Shown here one piece after another: positions 44,358 through 57,378 of a DNA stretch of 64,000 nt; positions within the stretch are counted from its first letter, which is position 1; each line of letters begins with the position of its first letter. The notes under the pieces are model-generated. The model was not told where the DNA came from. It made no database searches and saw nothing but the letters and a program-made list of their open reading frames with translations. The DNA is from Streptomyces sp. TG1A-60 (GTDB lineage: Bacteria; Actinomycetota; Actinomycetes; Streptomycetales; Streptomycetaceae): assembly GCF_037201975.1 (NCBI RefSeq), contig NZ_CP147520.1, positions 3,100,001 through 3,164,000 on the forward strand, given 5' to 3'. The position numbers and the translations under genes are program-made.

Positions 44358-45749
44358 TCAACGCCGGCGGCCCCACAACTCCTGGGCCCACCCGTACCGT
44401 TCGCGGTGCTTGGGCAGTGCCGTTCGGCCGACCGCGGCGGCCAGCTTGCGCAACCGGCGCCAGTCCAGAGGCGGTTTGGGTTCGGGGACGCCCGGCCGGT
44501 CGCGGGGCACACGTACGCGCAGCGCCTTCCTGGCGATCCGGCAGTGGACGGGGGTGGGCAGGACGAGGGCCTCACCGTCGATGCCGACCTCGATCTCCGG
44601 GCGGTCGGCCTCGACGACGATCTCGTCGGCGATGAGGAGGCTGAACCCGGGTGCGTTCGGGCCGAGAACCATACCGGCGGCCTCGGCGGCGCTGTCGACA
44701 CGGATGCCGACGACGCCCAGCACGCCGGCGTCGAGCCGTTCCCGGCGGCCGAGGCCGACGAGGTCGTCGCTGCGGTAGACGTTGTTGCTGACGAGGACGG
44801 CCTGGGGCGCGTCGATGACAGCGTCCCCGATGCGGGCGGTGAGGCGTGGGCCCCGCTGGTGCGTGAGTAGTTCGGGCAGCAGCTCCAGCGTGGTGCGGAC
44901 CTTGTCGTCGCGGTACGCGGGGCTCTGCACGACGGCGGCGTACGCGCCGAAGGAGGCGTTGTTGACGAAGGGGTGGCCGCTCGCGTAGCCGAGGTCGACA
45001 TGGAGTTCGACGCCCTTGTCGGTGAGGGCGTCGAGGCAGTTGGCGGGATTGTCGCGGTCGAGCCCGAGGTCCATGGCGAAGTGGTTACGCGTTCCTGCGG
45101 AGATGACGAGGAGGGGCACGTCGTACGCCGCGGCGATGGCGGCGACCTGGGCCTGGGTGCCGTCGCCGCCGGCGACGCCGAGAAGGTCGGCGCCGCCCCG
45201 GACGGCGTTCTGGGCGAGTACGGCGACGTCCTCGTGGTGGGCCGGATCGAGCAGATGGACCGTGGCGCCGAGGCGTTCGGCCTTCTCCTTCAGCCGGAAG
45301 CGTTCGACCTTTCCGTCCCCGGATCTGGGGTTCATGATGAGGAAGGGGCGAGTGGGCGGCGGTGTGCGGTGCTCCGGCACGTGCACCTGGTGGGACCTGG
45401 TGCTGCTGAGGGCGAACTTGCCCGCCCAGACGGCGATGCCCCACAGGACGGCGGAGACGACCACGACCCACAGCAGGTTGACGGCGGCGAACCACCAGAC
45501 GACACCGACCGGCGCGGCGACGGCCAGCGCTCCCGCCGCGATCCGGGGGGCGCCCCGGTGGGTCAGCACCCACCACAGCGAGGCCACGGTGAGGCCGGCG
45601 CCCAGCAGGACCCCGGCGACGAGCAGAAGGCTCGCCCCGCGCGCGTAGCCGAGCGGCAGCAGTACGGCGAGTGCCGCGCAGCCGAGTGCGGCCCGCGCCG
45701 CCCAGCGCTGTCTCGCGTGAGCCCGCACGTCCAGGTGTTCGATGCCCAC
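44358..45749 (-). CDS. Diacylglycerol-kinase-family (lipid kinase) membrane protein
   Basis: The 463-residue protein has three membrane segments in the first 120 residues (AALGCAALAVLLPLG, LLVAGVLLGAGLTVASLWWV, and VVWWFAAVNLLWVVVVSAVLWGI). A DAGK catalytic domain follows: LIMNPRSGDGKVERF near the start, the nucleotide-binding GVAGGDGTQAQVAA, and ISAGTRNHFAMDLGLDR. Such enzymes phosphorylate diacylglycerol or related lipids, or make lipid precursors. The membrane anchor is an addition to the usual soluble form. The GTG at 45749 is supported by AAGGGCGAGC; an ATG at 45788 has no ribosome-binding site. Confidence 0.88.
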   Translation of the reverse strand: MGIEHLDVRAHARQRWAARAALGCAALAVLLPLGYARGASLLLVAGVLLGAGLTVASLWWVLTHRGAPRIAAGALAVAAPVGVVWWFAAVNLLWVVVVSAVLWGIAVWAGKFALSSTRSHQVHVPEHRTPPPTRPFLIMNPRSGDGKVERFRLKEKAERLGATVHLLDPAHHEDVAVLAQNAVRGGADLLGVAGGDGTQAQVAAIAAAYDVPLLVISAGTRNHFAMDLGLDRDNPANCLDALTDKGVELHVDLGYASGHPFVNNASFGAYAAVVQSPAYRDDKVRTTLELLPELLTHQRGPRLTARIGDAVIDAPQAVLVSNNVYRSDDLVGLGRRERLDAGVLGVVGIRVDSAAEAAGMVLGPNAPGFSLLIADEIVVEADRPEIEVGIDGEALVLPTPVHCRIARKALRVRVPRDRPGVPEPKPPLDWRRLRKLAAAVGRTALPKHRERYGWAQELWGRRR

Positions 45750-45986
45750 CGCTCGCCCTTCGCGCCGATCATGCACTTGACACGGCATGTTAGAGCCAGG
45801 GGGCTACACAAAGCGATGGTCCCCGGGGAGTCGGACTCCGCGGGAGGCATCGCCCGAGCATGCGTCCACGGCCTCCGTTCACGCGCCATGGTCCGCCCTT
45901 CGGCCGCCGTTTCGAGCAGGCCCATTTCAGGTGCCGGCCGGGGTTGGCCGGCCGTGCCGACCCTCGCGGAAGGCAGCCGTCCGGGG

Positions 45987-47705
45987 CTACATCCGCTCGA
46001 TCTCCAGGTTCGCGATGACCGTACGGGCGATCTCGCGGCCCTGCTCGGTGAAGTGCCCCTTGCCCGGATAGTCGATCCACACCCGGTACATGTCGCCGTT
46101 GCCCGCCTTGTAGTACAGGACCCGGGCCTCACGCTGACGCGGGGCCCGGCTGTCCGTCGTCGTATAGACGATGGTGTTCTCGGCGGCCTCGTGGTCCTGG
46201 AACGTCGCCTCGTGCGGCCGGCCCTCGGGGGCGGGGTCGGCGGCGACGTCCAGGGTGTACTCGCCGTCCTTGACCAGCTCCCAGTCGGCGTACGCCCGGT
46301 CCAGCGCGACGCCCGGGATCTCGTTCTCCTCGTCGTCCTTCTTGATGTCCCGGTCGACGTTGATCCGGATCAGCCCGCTCGGGTCGCTGTACTGCGCGAA
46401 CGTGCCGTCCGTGTCGTCCGGCTCGAACGTGTCCCGCACGAAGTCGCCGGGCACGCCCACACGTGCGGCGACCTTCGAGCCGAGGTCCCGCTGCTTCCAT
46501 CCCTCCGGCAGGGGCCCCGCGAACGGCTCGGTGACCACCAGGTACGCCGTCAGCACCACCACGACGACGGCCGCGCCGAGCCCGGCGAGGGTCCTGGCGC
46601 CGACGCGGACGCCCTTGGCGGTCTCGGCCGGGGGCACGGTGGCCTTCTGGACGATCTGGGTGGGCGCGGGGGCCGGCGGGTTCGCGGCCGTCTCCAGCAG
46701 CTCGCGGACGCGGGCGGCGGTCGGGCGGCTCGTGGGGTCCTTCCGCAGCAGGCCGTTGATGGCCTCGGCGAGCGGGCCCGTGGCCGAGGCGGGCGCCGCG
46801 GGCGTGGCGTTGAGCACGGACTGCAGGGTCGCCGGCGTGTTGCTGCGCCGGAAGGGCGACACGCCCTCCGTGGCGGCGTAGAGGACGACGCCGAGCGACC
46901 AGAGGTCCGACGCGGGGCCGGGGCGCTGGCCCAGCACCCGTTCGGGGGCGATGTACTCGGGGGAGCCGACGAAACCGCCGGTGTCCGTCAGGTTCGTCTC
47001 GCCCTCGATCTGGGCGATGCCGAAGTCGGTGAGGACGACCCGGTCGTGGCGGCCGAGGAGGACGTTGTCCGGCTTGACGTCGCGGTGCAGGGTTCCGGCC
47101 GCGTGCGCGGCCTCCAGCGCCCCGAGCACGTCGAGGCCGATTCTCGCCGCGTCCCGCACCCCGAGGGTGCCCTCCTGGAGCGCGTCGCCCAGCGAGCGCC
47201 CGCGCACCAGCTCCATCACGATCCACGGCTGGCCGTCCACGACCGCCACGTCATGCACGTTCACGACCGAAGGGTGATCGAGCCGGGCCGCCGCGCGCGC
47301 CTCACGGCGCATGCGCTCGAAGGCGTTGGCCCGTTCCCGCTCGGGAAGGTGGTCCGGTACGCGGGGCTCCTTGACGGCCACCTCGCGGTCCACCGTCTCG
47401 TCCTTCGCCCGCCACACCGTGCCCATGCCGCCATGGCCGAGCTTGGCGAGCAGCCGGTACCGGCCCCCGATCAGCCGCCCGGTGCCGGGGTCCTGCGAGG
47501 GCTGCGCCGACGGCGGTGTCGGCGACGGCGGTGTCGGCGTGGCTGGCGGAAACGGTTCCGCGACCATCGGCGTCGACTGCGCGTACGGGTTCCCCGGGTA
47601 CGGCACAGCCGGCTGCGGTGGTTGCAGTCCGAAACTCGTCGGCTCGTCGGGTCCGTAGCCGGGTCGCTGGCCGGATCCGTAAGGGGCGCCCCCGTTGCTG
47701 CTCAT
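45987..47705 (-). CDS. Ser/Thr protein kinase 1 of the kinase cluster (membrane)
   Basis: The 572-residue protein has a Pro-rich N-terminal extension of about 80 residues. A Hanks-type kinase domain follows with GHGGMGTVW (glycine loop), VAVKEPR (ATP-binding Lys), HRDVKPDN and DFGIAQ, so it should be active. One membrane segment near 373-393 leads to an external domain of about 180 residues (PEGWKQRDLGSKVAARVGVPGDF...). The external part begins with the same type of PEGW/F motif as in the neighbouring kinases, implying a shared fold. No PASTA repeats. It is last in a run of five kinase genes in the same direction. In S. coelicolor the matching cluster has been connected with spore-wall formation, as I recall. 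Confidence 0.92.
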   Translation of the reverse strand: MSSNGGAPYGSGQRPGYGPDEPTSFGLQPPQPAVPYPGNPYAQSTPMVAEPFPPATPTPPSPTPPSAQPSQDPGTGRLIGGRYRLLAKLGHGGMGTVWRAKDETVDREVAVKEPRVPDHLPERERANAFERMRREARAAARLDHPSVVNVHDVAVVDGQPWIVMELVRGRSLGDALQEGTLGVRDAARIGLDVLGALEAAHAAGTLHRDVKPDNVLLGRHDRVVLTDFGIAQIEGETNLTDTGGFVGSPEYIAPERVLGQRPGPASDLWSLGVVLYAATEGVSPFRRSNTPATLQSVLNATPAAPASATGPLAEAINGLLRKDPTSRPTAARVRELLETAANPPAPAPTQIVQKATVPPAETAKGVRVGARTLAGLGAAVVVVVLTAYLVVTEPFAGPLPEGWKQRDLGSKVAARVGVPGDFVRDTFEPDDTDGTFAQYSDPSGLIRINVDRDIKKDDEENEIPGVALDRAYADWELVKDGEYTLDVAADPAPEGRPHEATFQDHEAAENTIVYTTTDSRAPRQREARVLYYKAGNGDMYRVWIDYPGKGHFTEQGREIARTVIANLEIERM

Positions 47706-47796
47706 ACGTTCATCTGTATCGTGCCCGGCGCTTCGGCATCCAGCCCCGTCGCTTTCCGGTCACAGACCCGTGACGCGAAACGCCGCTTATGCCCGT

Positions 47797-49497
47797 TTAG
47801 TGATGTGCGAAGGTGTCCACCGCCACGTCGAAGTACTCCTTCGCCTCGCTCATCTTCCCGACCGGCGCTGACACCCACACGTCGTACAGCCGCCCGTCCT
47901 GCTCCCAGCACAGGTCGTACGTGTGCCGGGGGCCCTCCGCCGCGCTGAAGCCGTCCCAGGTGAACTCCCAGAACGCGGCGGGCCGCCCCTCGTGCGTGGT
48001 CTCGGCGACCCGGCCGTCGCGGTAACCGGGGTTCGTGGAGGGGCCCTTCTCGTGGGCGCGCCGCATCACCCCGGCCGGCCCGCCCTCCTCCGGATCGTCG
48101 AGCTTGATGCCGATCCGGATCACCTGCCCCGGCGACATGTAGAAGACCCGCTCGCCCTGCGGCTCCCGCTGGAAGTCCTCCGGCACGGCGAGGCTGAAGC
48201 CCCGGTCGTCCCCGGCGAGCCGGTACCCCGAGGGCACGGTCGGCGCGGTGGCCGCCCGTGAGCGCGTGACGGTGGGGGCGGCGTCCGCCGACGTACCGGA
48301 CGGGCCTGGGGTACCGGAGCCGCCGGACTCACCCGAGGTGCTGGGCGTGCCCGGCTCGCGCGAGTCTCCCGTCGTGGCCGACGTGCCCGGTGTACGCGGT
48401 GCCGAACTGCTCGGGGTGTTGCCCCCGTCGCCGCCGTCCCGCATCAGCAGGGCCGTCGCCGAGACGCCTGCCCCGGCCATCGCCGCCACGAGCGCCGCCG
48501 CGACCAGCACGCTGCGGGTGGAGTGCGGCTGCCGCTGCTGGGCGGGCTGCTCCCGCAGGGCGGCCGGGCCGTCCGCCGACGCCTCCTGGGCGGCACGCGG
48601 CACGTCCCGCCGGGTCGGGGTGTATCCGGTCGACGCCCTCGGGGGCTTCGTCGTGCGCGGCGTGCGGCCGGTCTCCCGGAAGGCGCGCAGCAGCCACTCC
48701 GCCTCCGCCGCGTCGAGCCGCCGGTCCGGATCGCGCTCCAGCAGGCCGCGTACGACGGGGAGCAGCGGCGCGGCCTGCGCGGGTGGGCGGATCTCGTCGA
48801 CGACGACCGCGTGCAGGATCCCGCCCAACGAGTCGCGCCGGAACGGCGACTCCCCGCTCAAAACGGCGCACAGCAGCGCGCCCAGCGACCACAGGTCGGA
48901 CTCCGGCCCGGTGCGGAGGCCGGACATCCGCTCCGGCGCGGTGTACTCGGGTGAGCCGACGAAGGACCCGCTCTCGGTGAGGGTGGTGGCCCCGGCCACC
49001 TGGGCGATACCGAAGTCGGTGAGGACGACCCGGTCGGTACCGGCCTCGATCAGGACGTTCGCGGGCTTGAGGTCGCGGTGCAGCACCCCGGCGTCGTGCG
49101 CCCGCCGCAGCGCGCCCAGGAGCGCGAGCCCGATCCGCGCGGCCTCCCGCGCGTCGACGGGCCCCTGCGCCGCGATCCGCTCCGCGAGTGAGCCGCCTTC
49201 GATCAACTCCATGACGATGTAAGGGCGTTCGTCCTGCTCGACGACGTCGTGCACGACGATGATGTGCGGGTGGCTGAGCCGGGCGACCGCCCGTGCCTCC
49301 CGCAGGGTGCGCTCGCGCCGCTGCCGGGACCGCTCGTCCGGGAGCGAGCCGTCGAGGGTCAGCTCCTTGACCGCCACCCGCCGACCCAGGAGCTGGTCGG
49401 TGGCCCGCCACACGACCCCCATACCGCCGCGGCCGATCCTGGCCTCCAGCCGGTAACGCCCCGCTACGACACGGACGTTCTCCCCCTCGGTCCCCAT
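47797..49497 (-). CDS. Ser/Thr protein kinase 2 of the kinase cluster (membrane)
   Basis: About 566 residues. The kinase domain starts almost at the N-terminus: GRGGMGVVW, VAVKELT, HRDLKPAN, DFGIAQ and SDLWSLGALL are all intact. A Pro/Arg linker is followed by one membrane segment (VLVAAALVAAMAGAGVSATAL, about 327-350). A long Ser/Thr/Gly/Pro stretch (about 75 residues) then leads to an external domain of about 150 residues starting PSGYRLAGDDRGFSLAVPEDF. ATG codons at 49506 and 49509 are alternatives to 49497. It lies 92 bases ahead of kinase 1. The external domain is probably the same family as in its neighbours. No substrate can be named. Confidence 0.9.
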   Translation of the reverse strand: MGTEGENVRVVAGRYRLEARIGRGGMGVVWRATDQLLGRRVAVKELTLDGSLPDERSRQRRERTLREARAVARLSHPHIIVVHDVVEQDERPYIVMELIEGGSLAERIAAQGPVDAREAARIGLALLGALRRAHDAGVLHRDLKPANVLIEAGTDRVVLTDFGIAQVAGATTLTESGSFVGSPEYTAPERMSGLRTGPESDLWSLGALLCAVLSGESPFRRDSLGGILHAVVVDEIRPPAQAAPLLPVVRGLLERDPDRRLDAAEAEWLLRAFRETGRTPRTTKPPRASTGYTPTRRDVPRAAQEASADGPAALREQPAQQRQPHSTRSVLVAAALVAAMAGAGVSATALLMRDGGDGGNTPSSSAPRTPGTSATTGDSREPGTPSTSGESGGSGTPGPSGTSADAAPTVTRSRAATAPTVPSGYRLAGDDRGFSLAVPEDFQREPQGERVFYMSPGQVIRIGIKLDDPEEGGPAGVMRRAHEKGPSTNPGYRDGRVAETTHEGRPAAFWEFTWDGFSAAEGPRHTYDLCWEQDGRLYDVWVSAPVGKMSEAKEYFDVAVDTFAHH

Positions 49498-49984
49498 GCG
49501 CCCCATCATGCCGCACCGGACCGAAACCCTCCGCTGCCCCGTCCCGCCCCTGGCCGACAACCGACGCACCCCACCACGCCCGCCGCCCGCGCCACGCGGT
49601 ACACCACACACACTCGCGGCCGCATGGCACGGGTGAGTCGCGCGTGCCGGTGACATGTCACCACGGACGCGCGTCGCGCACTGTCGCGCACCGTGTCGCG
49701 GGTGCCGTCGCGCCCAGCGATGAATGCGCCTCCCGGCTGTCGCGGATGCGCCTCGCGCGCGCCATCGCGGATGCCTGCTCACGGCTGTCGTGCGCGTCAA
49801 CCCGTGCCTGTCACGCGTTCCGGCAGGTGCCTGGCGCGTGTCACCGCCGGTACGGGGCTCGCGCTCCTGCGAACCCGCGTCGCACGCCACCGCCCGTACC
49901 TGCCGCACGCCGTCGCGAACGCGCCTCGCACGCGCACGTCTGCGCGGCCCCTCACGGTGCACGCCGTGGGCGCCTCCGTGTGCC
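49498..49984. other. 487-base GC-rich intergenic region between kinases 2 and 3
   Basis: No gene is supported. The sequence is rich in short repeats of GCG/CGC-containing words (for example CTGTCGCG, GTCGCGCAC and CGGATGC recur with variations between 49660 and 49800). It probably carries the kinase 2 promoter on the minus strand, but no clear boxes were fixed. Confidence 0.45.
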
Positions 49985-51727
49985 TCACTTCTCCACCGGT
50001 CGCCAGCTGCGCAGCACCGCGTAGAACCGGTCCTCCGCGGTGTCCCAGTCCGCCGCGGGCGCGGACATGTAGATCGTGTACTCGACGCCGTCCTGGGAGA
50101 GATACGTCTGCTCGATCGCCCGGCGCGGCCCGGGGAACTCGGTGTCCTTGCGCGCGGTCCAGGTGAAGTCCCACAGCGCGCCGGGCCGGTCGCGGTAGAT
50201 GTTCTCCTCCAGACGCACCCGCCGGTACTCGGGCAGCCGTGTCTTCACCTGCTCCTCCAGGTCGGCCTGGTGGTGGTACGGGCTGTCGAAGTCCGGCGCG
50301 TCGTCCACGGCGACACGGAGGAAGTGCTCGCGGTTGTCGGGCGTGTAGTCGATCTGCGCGCCCTCCACCTGTCGCTTCCACCCCTTGGGCAGCGCAAGGC
50401 TGAAACCCTCCGGGTCCTCGACCCGCTCCCACCCCTCGGGCACACCGTCGACCGCCGACGGGTCCCCCTGGCCCGAGCCATCCGCCCCGGCCCCGGTCGT
50501 ACCGGCCGTGGAAGCGGAGCTGTTCCCCGCGCGCCGCTCGTCGGCGTAGTGCATCGCGGCGGCACCCCCGGCCCCGACCAGCGCGGCCAACAGCACGACA
50601 AGCGCGACCGTACGACCCCGGCCGCGCCGCTTCCAGGGAGGCGCGGCGGGAACGGGCTGATAGACCGTGCCGCCCGGGGCGACCGGCGTACCGGACGCGG
50701 TGGAGGCGGCGTAGCCGGTGGACGCGTGCGCCCCGGCGAGCCGGCCGCCGACGTGCCGGCCGGGATCATGCCCGCGCGGCTCTGACTCGGCGCTGCCCCC
50801 GCCCTCCGCACCGGGCCGGGAACCGGGGCCCGTCCCCACCCCCCACTGCTGCGTCACTCCCCGCTGCTGCGTCGGCACATACGCCTGCGCCACCCGGGGC
50901 CGCCGCCCCTCCGCCGCCTCGGCGAGCATCTGCTCGGCCTCGTCCGCGCCGGGCCGTACGGCGGGGTCCTTGCGCAGCAGCGCGCTGATGACGGGCCCCA
51001 GAGCTTCCCCCGCCGCCACGGGCTCGGCGGCCTCCTCGCTCACCACGGCCTGCATGGTGGTGAGCGGTGTGGTGCGCCGGAACGGTGACTTGCCCTCCAC
51101 CGCCGTGTACAGCGTGGCCCCGAGCGACCACAGGTCGCAGGCGGGCCCGGGATCACGCCCGCGCACCCGCTCGGGGGCTATGTAGTCGACGGACCCGACG
51201 ATCTCCCCGGTCCGTGTGATGGTCGTGTCACCCTCGACCTGGGCGATGCCGAAGTCGGTCAGCATGACCCGGCCGTCCTCGGCGAGCAGCACGTTACCCG
51301 GCTTCACATCACGGTGCAGTACGCCCGCCTGATGGGCTGCCCGCAGCGCGCGCAGCACCCACATCCCGATCCGCGCCGCCTCACGCGCCTCGATCCGCCC
51401 CCGGTCCCTCACCGCGTCGGCCAGCGAGACGCCCTCGACCAACTCCATGACGATCCACGGCCGGTTGTCGTGCTCCAGCACGTCGTGCACGGTGACGACG
51501 GCCGAGTGGTTGATCCGCGCCGCCGCGCGCGCCTCCGCCCGGGTCCGTGCCAGCAGCACGGCCCGCTCGTTCTCCGAGACATAGAACGCGGCCGTCAACT
51601 CCTTGACGGCGACGGACCGGTGCAGCACCTCGTCGTGCGCACGCCAGACCCGGCCCATGCCGCCGCTGCCGATCGTGTCGACGAGCCGGTAGCGCCCCGC
51701 GAGGAGCAGACCCTGCATCTGATTCAC
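49985..51727 (-). CDS. Ser/Thr protein kinase 3 of the kinase cluster (membrane)
   Basis: 580 residues. Kinase motifs GSGGMGRVW, VAVKELT, HRDVKPGN, DFGIAQ and CDLWSLGATL are complete. A juxtamembrane linker with QQRGVTQQW and Gly-rich sequence precedes one membrane segment (ALVVLLAALVGAGGAAAM, about 372-390). The external domain (about 430-580: PEGWERVEDPEGFSLALPKGWKRQVEG...) resembles those of kinases 1, 2 and 5. The GTG at 51727 has a GCGGGGCAAC site with better spacing than the ATG three codons on. The start codon is 168 bases from the end of the pseudokinase gene. Confidence 0.92.
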   Translation of the reverse strand: MNQMQGLLLAGRYRLVDTIGSGGMGRVWRAHDEVLHRSVAVKELTAAFYVSENERAVLLARTRAEARAAARINHSAVVTVHDVLEHDNRPWIVMELVEGVSLADAVRDRGRIEAREAARIGMWVLRALRAAHQAGVLHRDVKPGNVLLAEDGRVMLTDFGIAQVEGDTTITRTGEIVGSVDYIAPERVRGRDPGPACDLWSLGATLYTAVEGKSPFRRTTPLTTMQAVVSEEAAEPVAAGEALGPVISALLRKDPAVRPGADEAEQMLAEAAEGRRPRVAQAYVPTQQRGVTQQWGVGTGPGSRPGAEGGGSAESEPRGHDPGRHVGGRLAGAHASTGYAASTASGTPVAPGGTVYQPVPAAPPWKRRGRGRTVALVVLLAALVGAGGAAAMHYADERRAGNSSASTAGTTGAGADGSGQGDPSAVDGVPEGWERVEDPEGFSLALPKGWKRQVEGAQIDYTPDNREHFLRVAVDDAPDFDSPYHHQADLEEQVKTRLPEYRRVRLEENIYRDRPGALWDFTWTARKDTEFPGPRRAIEQTYLSQDGVEYTIYMSAPAADWDTAEDRFYAVLRSWRPVEK

Positions 51728-51895
51728 GTTGCCCCGCAATGTTTTTGACAGGGTCAGGTTAAGGAACGGCCCGCACCCCCGGAAACCGGCTCGGCCGCAC
51801 AGAGACAGCACGTGGCGGTTATCGCTTCCGCGGGCGGACCACCACCGGGCCGATGCCCTCGATGCGGGCGCCCGACTCCCGGTCCCCGGAACCGC

Positions 51896-54787
<2,892 letters not shown>

Positions 54788-55167
54788 GATGCCCTCCCCC
54801 GGCCGGCTGATTGGTCAATTCCGTTCGCCTTGCGTCCCGTTCCGTTCTGGATGCTTACGGTCCGCAGCCATTCACGATACGTGCCGGAGGCAGGCCGCAT
54901 TGAGCCGATGCGATATCTCGCCCGTCTCGAATACGCTCGAACGCCCTCGATCTTCCCCGGAACGCGCGTCCCCGAACTCACCCGGCGGGCAGAACCCCCG
55001 AAGCCGAACTCATGTCGACCGAGCTCACCCCGGCCCACGCCCCCCTCACGCCCCCGTACGCCACCCCGAGCTGAGGCACGGAACCGTCTGTGCCCGCCGC
55101 CTCGAAACCACCGGCGCACAACGCTCCGCCCGCACGCGCTCCCCTGGCGCGGACGCGATGCGCCGCC
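54788..55167 (-). other. 380-base intergenic region upstream of the pseudokinase gene
   Basis: No gene is supported. It should contain the promoter of the pseudokinase gene (minus strand), but no clear -35/-10 pair was identified. No hairpin resembling a terminator for kinase 5 was found. Confidence 0.4.
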
Positions 55168-57378
55168 TCAGGACTTCGGCCGGAAGGTCTTGGTGAAGGT
55201 CCGCCAGGTGTCCTTGCGCAGCTCACCGCTCCACTCCGACGCCTTCGCGGTGTACATCAACGCGTATCCCTGCTGGGAGTCGACGACGAATCCACGGTCG
55301 ATCGACCGGTACTTCGTTCCGCTCTCCGTGTAGGTGAACTCCCAGTCGGCCGTGTTCCAGCTCCGGTAGTCCACCGCCTCTATTCGAATCCGCTTGTACT
55401 GCGAGCGCTGCATGTAGCGCTCCTGGTTCTTCCAGTCCGTGACGGGGTCGTCCTTCGGCGTGGTCGTCCACCCCACCAGCAGCCGCTGCCCGTCGGGGCC
55501 GGAGAACCTGGCTCCCGCGGCGTCCGTGGACCGGTACTTCCACCCGTCGGGCAACCCGATCGAGAAGCCCTGACCGCTCTTGTACGTCTCGGTCTCGATG
55601 TCCGCCGACTTTCCGGAGCCGTCACCGCTCACCGCGTCGCCCGATCCTCCCGAAGGGCTCGGCGAGCTGCCCGCGGACCCGGCCGACCCCTTGGCCTCGT
55701 CCGTCGTGTCGCCGTCCGGGCCGGCGGCGGAACTCTTGTCCGCGTCCTCGTTCTCGCCGCCGGCGTCGCTCCCCGACGCCGGCTTGCCGGAAGCCGCCGC
55801 CTTGGTGTCGGCACCCGTGCTGTTGGTCGAACTGCTGTCGTCGCCATCGAGGGTGAACGCCAGCACGGTCCCGAGGACGACCACCACCACGGCCACCGCG
55901 ATCGCCACCAGCGTCCGCCGGGACACCACATCGGTGATCGGGGCCCGGGGCACCGGCCGCGGCGGCAGATCCGGCGGCGGCACCTGGGGCCACCCCGAAG
56001 TCCGCCCCACCGATGCGGGGTCGCCGGCCCCAACGCCCACGCCGGTGCCCGTGCCACGCGCCGCAGCCGCCCCGGCCGACGGCTTGCCCGCAGCCGGCGC
56101 CGACGGGCCCGCGGCGGCCCTCTCCGCAGTGGCCCCACTGTCGGCGGGCGCGGCACCGGACGAGGCCCCGACGGACGCGGACGTCACCGCAACTCCCTTC
56201 GCGGACGCGGCCGGCGCAGCCGCCCCACCGGAGACTCCGCCGGATGTCCCACGGGAAGCGCCACCGGAGGTCCCGCCGGAGACTTCGCCGAAGGCCCCAC
56301 CGGGGGTTCCGCTCGCCGCACCGGCAGACGCGGCGACGGCCCCCGCCGCCCCGGACGGCCCCTTCCGCATGGACCACCTGGGCGCACGAGCCCGCTCGCC
56401 GCCCTCCTTGGCCCCTGTCCTCGCCCCGGCCCCGCCGGAACCGCCCTTCCTCCGGCGTTCCTCGGGCACCGGCGGCAACGGCACGACCCGCGTCGCGTCC
56501 AGCGGCTCGGCCTCCTTCCGCTCGGGCGCGTGGATCACCGTGTTGAGCATCGCCCGCGCACCGGCGTCGTCGAGTCGCCGCTCGGGGTCCTTGGTGAGCA
56601 GCCCGAAAATGACGTCCTTCAGCGCCCCGGCGCGCTTCGGCTCCGGCACCGGCTCGGTCATCACCGCGGTCAGCGTCGCTATGGCCGACCCCTTGTCGTA
56701 CGGCGGCACCCCCTCGACCGCCGCGTAGAGCAGACCGCCGAGCGACCACAGGTCGGCCGCGGGGCCGGGCTTGTGGCCGCGCGCCCGCTCGGGCGAGATG
56801 TACGAGGGCGCGCCGACGAGCATGCCGGTCGAGGTGACGGAGGGGTCGCCCTCGACCTGGGCGATACCGAAGTCGGTGAGGACGACCCGGCCGTCGCGCT
56901 TGTCGATCAGCACGTTCGACGGCTTCACGTCCCGGTGCAGGATGCCCTCGCGGTGCGCGGCCCGCAGCACGTCGAGGATCGCGAGCCCCACCTCGGCGGC
57001 CCGCCTCGGTTCGAGCACGCCGTCCTCGCGGATGACCTCGGCGAGCGACTTGCCCTCGACGAGTTCCATCACGATCCACGGCCGGTCGTCCTCGTGCACG
57101 ACGTCGAAGACCGTCACCGCGGCGTTGTTACGGATCCGCGCGATCGCCTTCGCCTCGCGCAACGTACGCGTGATCAGCCGCCGCTTCTCGTCCTCGTCGA
57201 TGCTCGACGGGAACCGCAGCTCCTTGACGGCGACCGTACGGCCCAGCGTCTCGTCCTTGGCACGCCACACCGTGCCCATGCCGCCGCGACCGAGCACCCC
57301 TCCCAGCCGGTACCGCCCGGCGAGGAGACGTGCGTCCTTGTCATGACGGGATTCCCCAGCCCGCTCCGCCTCCGACAT
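55168..57378 (-). CDS. Ser/Thr protein kinase 5 of the kinase cluster (membrane)
   Basis: 736 residues. The kinase domain (about 20-280) has intact GRGGMGTVW, VAVKELR, HRDVKPSN and DFGIAQ. About 200 residues of Ala/Gly/Ser/Pro-rich linker, with GGTSGGASRGTSGG-type repeats, follow. Then come a membrane segment (VAIAVAVVVVVLGTVLAF, about 487-505), a Ser/Asp/Gly external stalk and a final domain (GFSIGLPDGWKYRSTDAAGARFSGPDG...WEFTYTESGTKYRSIDRGF). The ATG at 57378 has GAGGGGACGC at good spacing; longer readings start in unrelated sequence. It is the first kinase gene of the five, so it probably leads the cluster. Confidence 0.92.
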   Translation of the reverse strand: MSEAERAGESRHDKDARLLAGRYRLGGVLGRGGMGTVWRAKDETLGRTVAVKELRFPSSIDEDEKRRLITRTLREAKAIARIRNNAAVTVFDVVHEDDRPWIVMELVEGKSLAEVIREDGVLEPRRAAEVGLAILDVLRAAHREGILHRDVKPSNVLIDKRDGRVVLTDFGIAQVEGDPSVTSTGMLVGAPSYISPERARGHKPGPAADLWSLGGLLYAAVEGVPPYDKGSAIATLTAVMTEPVPEPKRAGALKDVIFGLLTKDPERRLDDAGARAMLNTVIHAPERKEAEPLDATRVVPLPPVPEERRRKGGSGGAGARTGAKEGGERARAPRWSMRKGPSGAAGAVAASAGAASGTPGGAFGEVSGGTSGGASRGTSGGVSGGAAAPAASAKGVAVTSASVGASSGAAPADSGATAERAAAGPSAPAAGKPSAGAAAARGTGTGVGVGAGDPASVGRTSGWPQVPPPDLPPRPVPRAPITDVVSRRTLVAIAVAVVVVVLGTVLAFTLDGDDSSSTNSTGADTKAAASGKPASGSDAGGENEDADKSSAAGPDGDTTDEAKGSAGSAGSSPSPSGGSGDAVSGDGSGKSADIETETYKSGQGFSIGLPDGWKYRSTDAAGARFSGPDGQRLLVGWTTTPKDDPVTDWKNQERYMQRSQYKRIRIEAVDYRSWNTADWEFTYTESGTKYRSIDRGFVVDSQQGYALMYTAKASEWSGELRKDTWRTFTKTFRPKS

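Noticed and set aside
44973..47948. A 991-codon plus-strand open frame over kinase 1
   Set aside because: It mirrors the kinase and lipid-kinase genes on the other strand and has no recognisable domains.
49498..49984. Small protein genes between kinases 2 and 3
   Set aside because: Short Arg/Ala-rich frames on both strands follow the repetitive GCG/CGC composition, without ribosome-binding sites.
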